Origin: JABDIY01 sp041576015
GTDB taxonomy: Bacteria > Actinomycetota > Acidimicrobiia > Acidimicrobiales > SZUA-35
Length of the DNA: 19,383 nucleotides
NCBI GenBank assembly: GCA_041576015.1
Contig: JBFGLT010000043.1
Span: forward strand, 1 to 19,383
Direction: 5' to 3'
Below are positions 18,103 to 19,383 of the stretch, piece after piece. The first letter of the stretch is position 1, and each line of letters begins with the position of its first letter. The translations under genes were made by a program, and so were the position numbers. The notes below the pieces were generated by a model. That model saw nothing but the letters and a program-made list of their open reading frames with translations. It did not search any database and had not been told where the DNA came from.

Positions 18103-19383
18103 ATGACCACCATCGACGCAGGCACGGTGGCCGAGATCGTCGGGTCGGCGTGGCGCGACGACCTCGTTGACGAGCTCTCGGGCTACATCGCCATCCCCGC
18201 CCTCTCGCCGGCCTTCGACCCTGAGTGGAAAGCCAACGGCCATCTTTCCGCCGCCGTCGATCACATCCACCGATGGATCCGCTCCCAACCGATCGCCGGC
18301 CTCGAATCAGCCGTCGTCGAACTTCCCGGACGTACACCGGTCCTCCTCGCCGAGATTCCCGCTTACGGGGCTCCGTCGGGAGGTGTCGGCACGGGAACCG
18401 TGCTGCTCTACGGGCACTGCGACAAACAACCGGAGATGACCGGGTGGGACCCCGGCCTCGGGCCCTGGACGCCGGTCCGGCGCGACGATCTGTTGTACGG
18501 ACGGGGCGGCGCCGATGACGGTTACGCCGCCTACGCCAGCCTCACGGCCATACGAGCCGTGCAGGAGTCGGGCGGCAGCCATCCTCGCTGCGTCGTGCTG
18601 ATCGAGGCCTCGGAGGAATCGGGCAGCCCCGACCTCCACGCCCACGTCGCGGCCCTCTCCACCGCATTGGGCGACGTGAAGCTGGTCGTCTGTCTGGATT
18701 CCGGATGCGCGACCTACGACACGCTCTGGCTGACATCCTCCCTGCGCGGCATGGTGGCGGCGACAGTACGGGTCGACGTGCTCACCGAGGGCGTGCATTC
18801 GGGATCGGCCAGCGGTGTGGTCCCGAGCAGCTTCCGGGTCTTGCGGCAACTGCTCGACCGGATCGAGGATCCCGAAACCGGAGCCGTCTTGCTGGACTCG
18901 GCGACCAGCGATGTCCCCGACCACCGGCGGGCCGAGATCGAGGCGATGGTCGACCACCTCGGAGGGCTCGACGAACAGTTTCCCTACGTCGCCGGCATTC
19001 GACCGATGGCGTCGGGAGTGCAGGCACAGATCAACCGCACATGGCTGCCAACGGTCTCCTACATCGGCGCCGATGGCCTCCCGCCGACGAACCACGCCGG
19101 AAACGTACTTCGGCCCTCGACGTCGCTCCGTCTCTCGCTCCGCCTGCCTCCCACCGTCGTCGCCGGCGACGTGCTGAACGAACTTCGTAGCCGGCTGGTC
19201 ACCGACCCACCGGATGGGGCGACCGTGACCGTCGAGGCCGCTGACGCCGCCGACGGCTGGAACGCGCCCGATCTGGCCCCGTGGTTGAGCGCGTCGCTCC
19301 ATCGTGCCTCTGTGTCGGTTTTCGGCCGGCCGGCTCAACTCATGGGCGAAGGTGGCAGCATTCCCTTCATGGGCATGCTCGGC
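18103..19383 (+). CDS. M20-family metallopeptidase (carnosinase-like dipeptidase), 3' cut by window
   Basis: 427 residues visible from ATG 18103; the frame is still open at the last base, and full-length members are usually about 450-480 aa. It is a dinuclear zinc hydrolase of dipeptides or amide bonds. Metal and catalytic residues in order: H105 and D107 (YGHCDKQ), D138 (GRGGADDGYA), E171/E172 (EASEESGS), D199 (VCLDSGC) and H232 (EGVHSGSASG) in the dimerization lid. The final metal His expected near the C-terminus is beyond the window. GPWTPVRRDDLLYGRGG is typical of carnosine-type M20 enzymes. It starts 22 bp from the divergent winged-helix gene. An M20 protein (YgeY) is also part of the E. 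coli purine cluster, but this one reads as closer to carnosinase-like dipeptidases, so the parallel is weak. Confidence 0.93.
   Translation, partial: MTTIDAGTVAEIVGSAWRDDLVDELSGYIAIPALSPAFDPEWKANGHLSAAVDHIHRWIRSQPIAGLESAVVELPGRTPVLLAEIPAYGAPSGGVGTGTVLLYGHCDKQPEMTGWDPGLGPWTPVRRDDLLYGRGGADDGYAAYASLTAIRAVQESGGSHPRCVVLIEASEESGSPDLHAHVAALSTALGDVKLVVCLDSGCATYDTLWLTSSLRGMVAATVRVDVLTEGVHSGSASGVVPSSFRVLRQLLDRIEDPETGAVLLDSATSDVPDHRRAEIEAMVDHLGGLDEQFPYVAGIRPMASGVQAQINRTWLPTVSYIGADGLPPTNHAGNVLRPSTSLRLSLRLPPTVVAGDVLNELRSRLVTDPPDGATVTVEAADAADGWNAPDLAPWLSASLHRASVSVFGRPAQLMGEGGSIPFMGMLG

Overview
The window is a high-GC, densely packed stretch with many GTG starts and four-base GTGA stop/start overlaps. This suggests an actinobacterium, possibly of the Acidimicrobiia type; the taxon is an inference from composition and gene content only. 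It contains 15 genes (13 complete, one cut at each edge) and no RNA gene that I can support.

Region 1 (1-5289, + strand) holds the 3' part of a molybdenum hydroxylase large subunit of the XdhD / 'selenium-dependent xanthine dehydrogenase' type. An SsnA-like amidohydrolase and a fold-type-II PLP enzyme follow. A 280-bp spacer carrying a two-copy ~83-bp direct repeat comes next, then a second, different fold-type-II PLP enzyme. XdhD-like plus SsnA-like plus PLP lyase-like genes recall the purine (urate/xanthine) breakdown cluster of enterobacteria and clostridia (xdhD, ssnA, ygfK, ygeX, ygeY).

Region 2 (5378-14531, + strand) looks like one operon. It encodes a BMP/PnrA-type lipoprotein, a double-ATPase ABC protein and two permeases (together a NupNOPQ-like nucleoside importer). 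These are followed by an alpha/beta hydrolase, a fused FAD + [2Fe-2S] subunit, and a second xanthine-dehydrogenase-family molybdenum subunit. Gaps are 16, 2, -4, -4, 4 and -4 bp. A strong hairpin spans the final stop codon.

Region 3 (14592-19383) holds a minus-strand Hsp20 small heat-shock protein and a divergent acyl-CoA synthetase. A minus-strand winged-helix protein overlaps the synthetase 3' end by 75 bp. A divergent M20-family metallopeptidase runs off the right edge.

The simplest joint reading is uptake of a purine-like nucleobase or nucleoside, hydroxylation by two different molybdenum hydroxylases, deamination by the SsnA-like protein, and further breakdown by the two PLP enzymes. 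The substrate assignment is inference; the families and gene order are read from the sequence.
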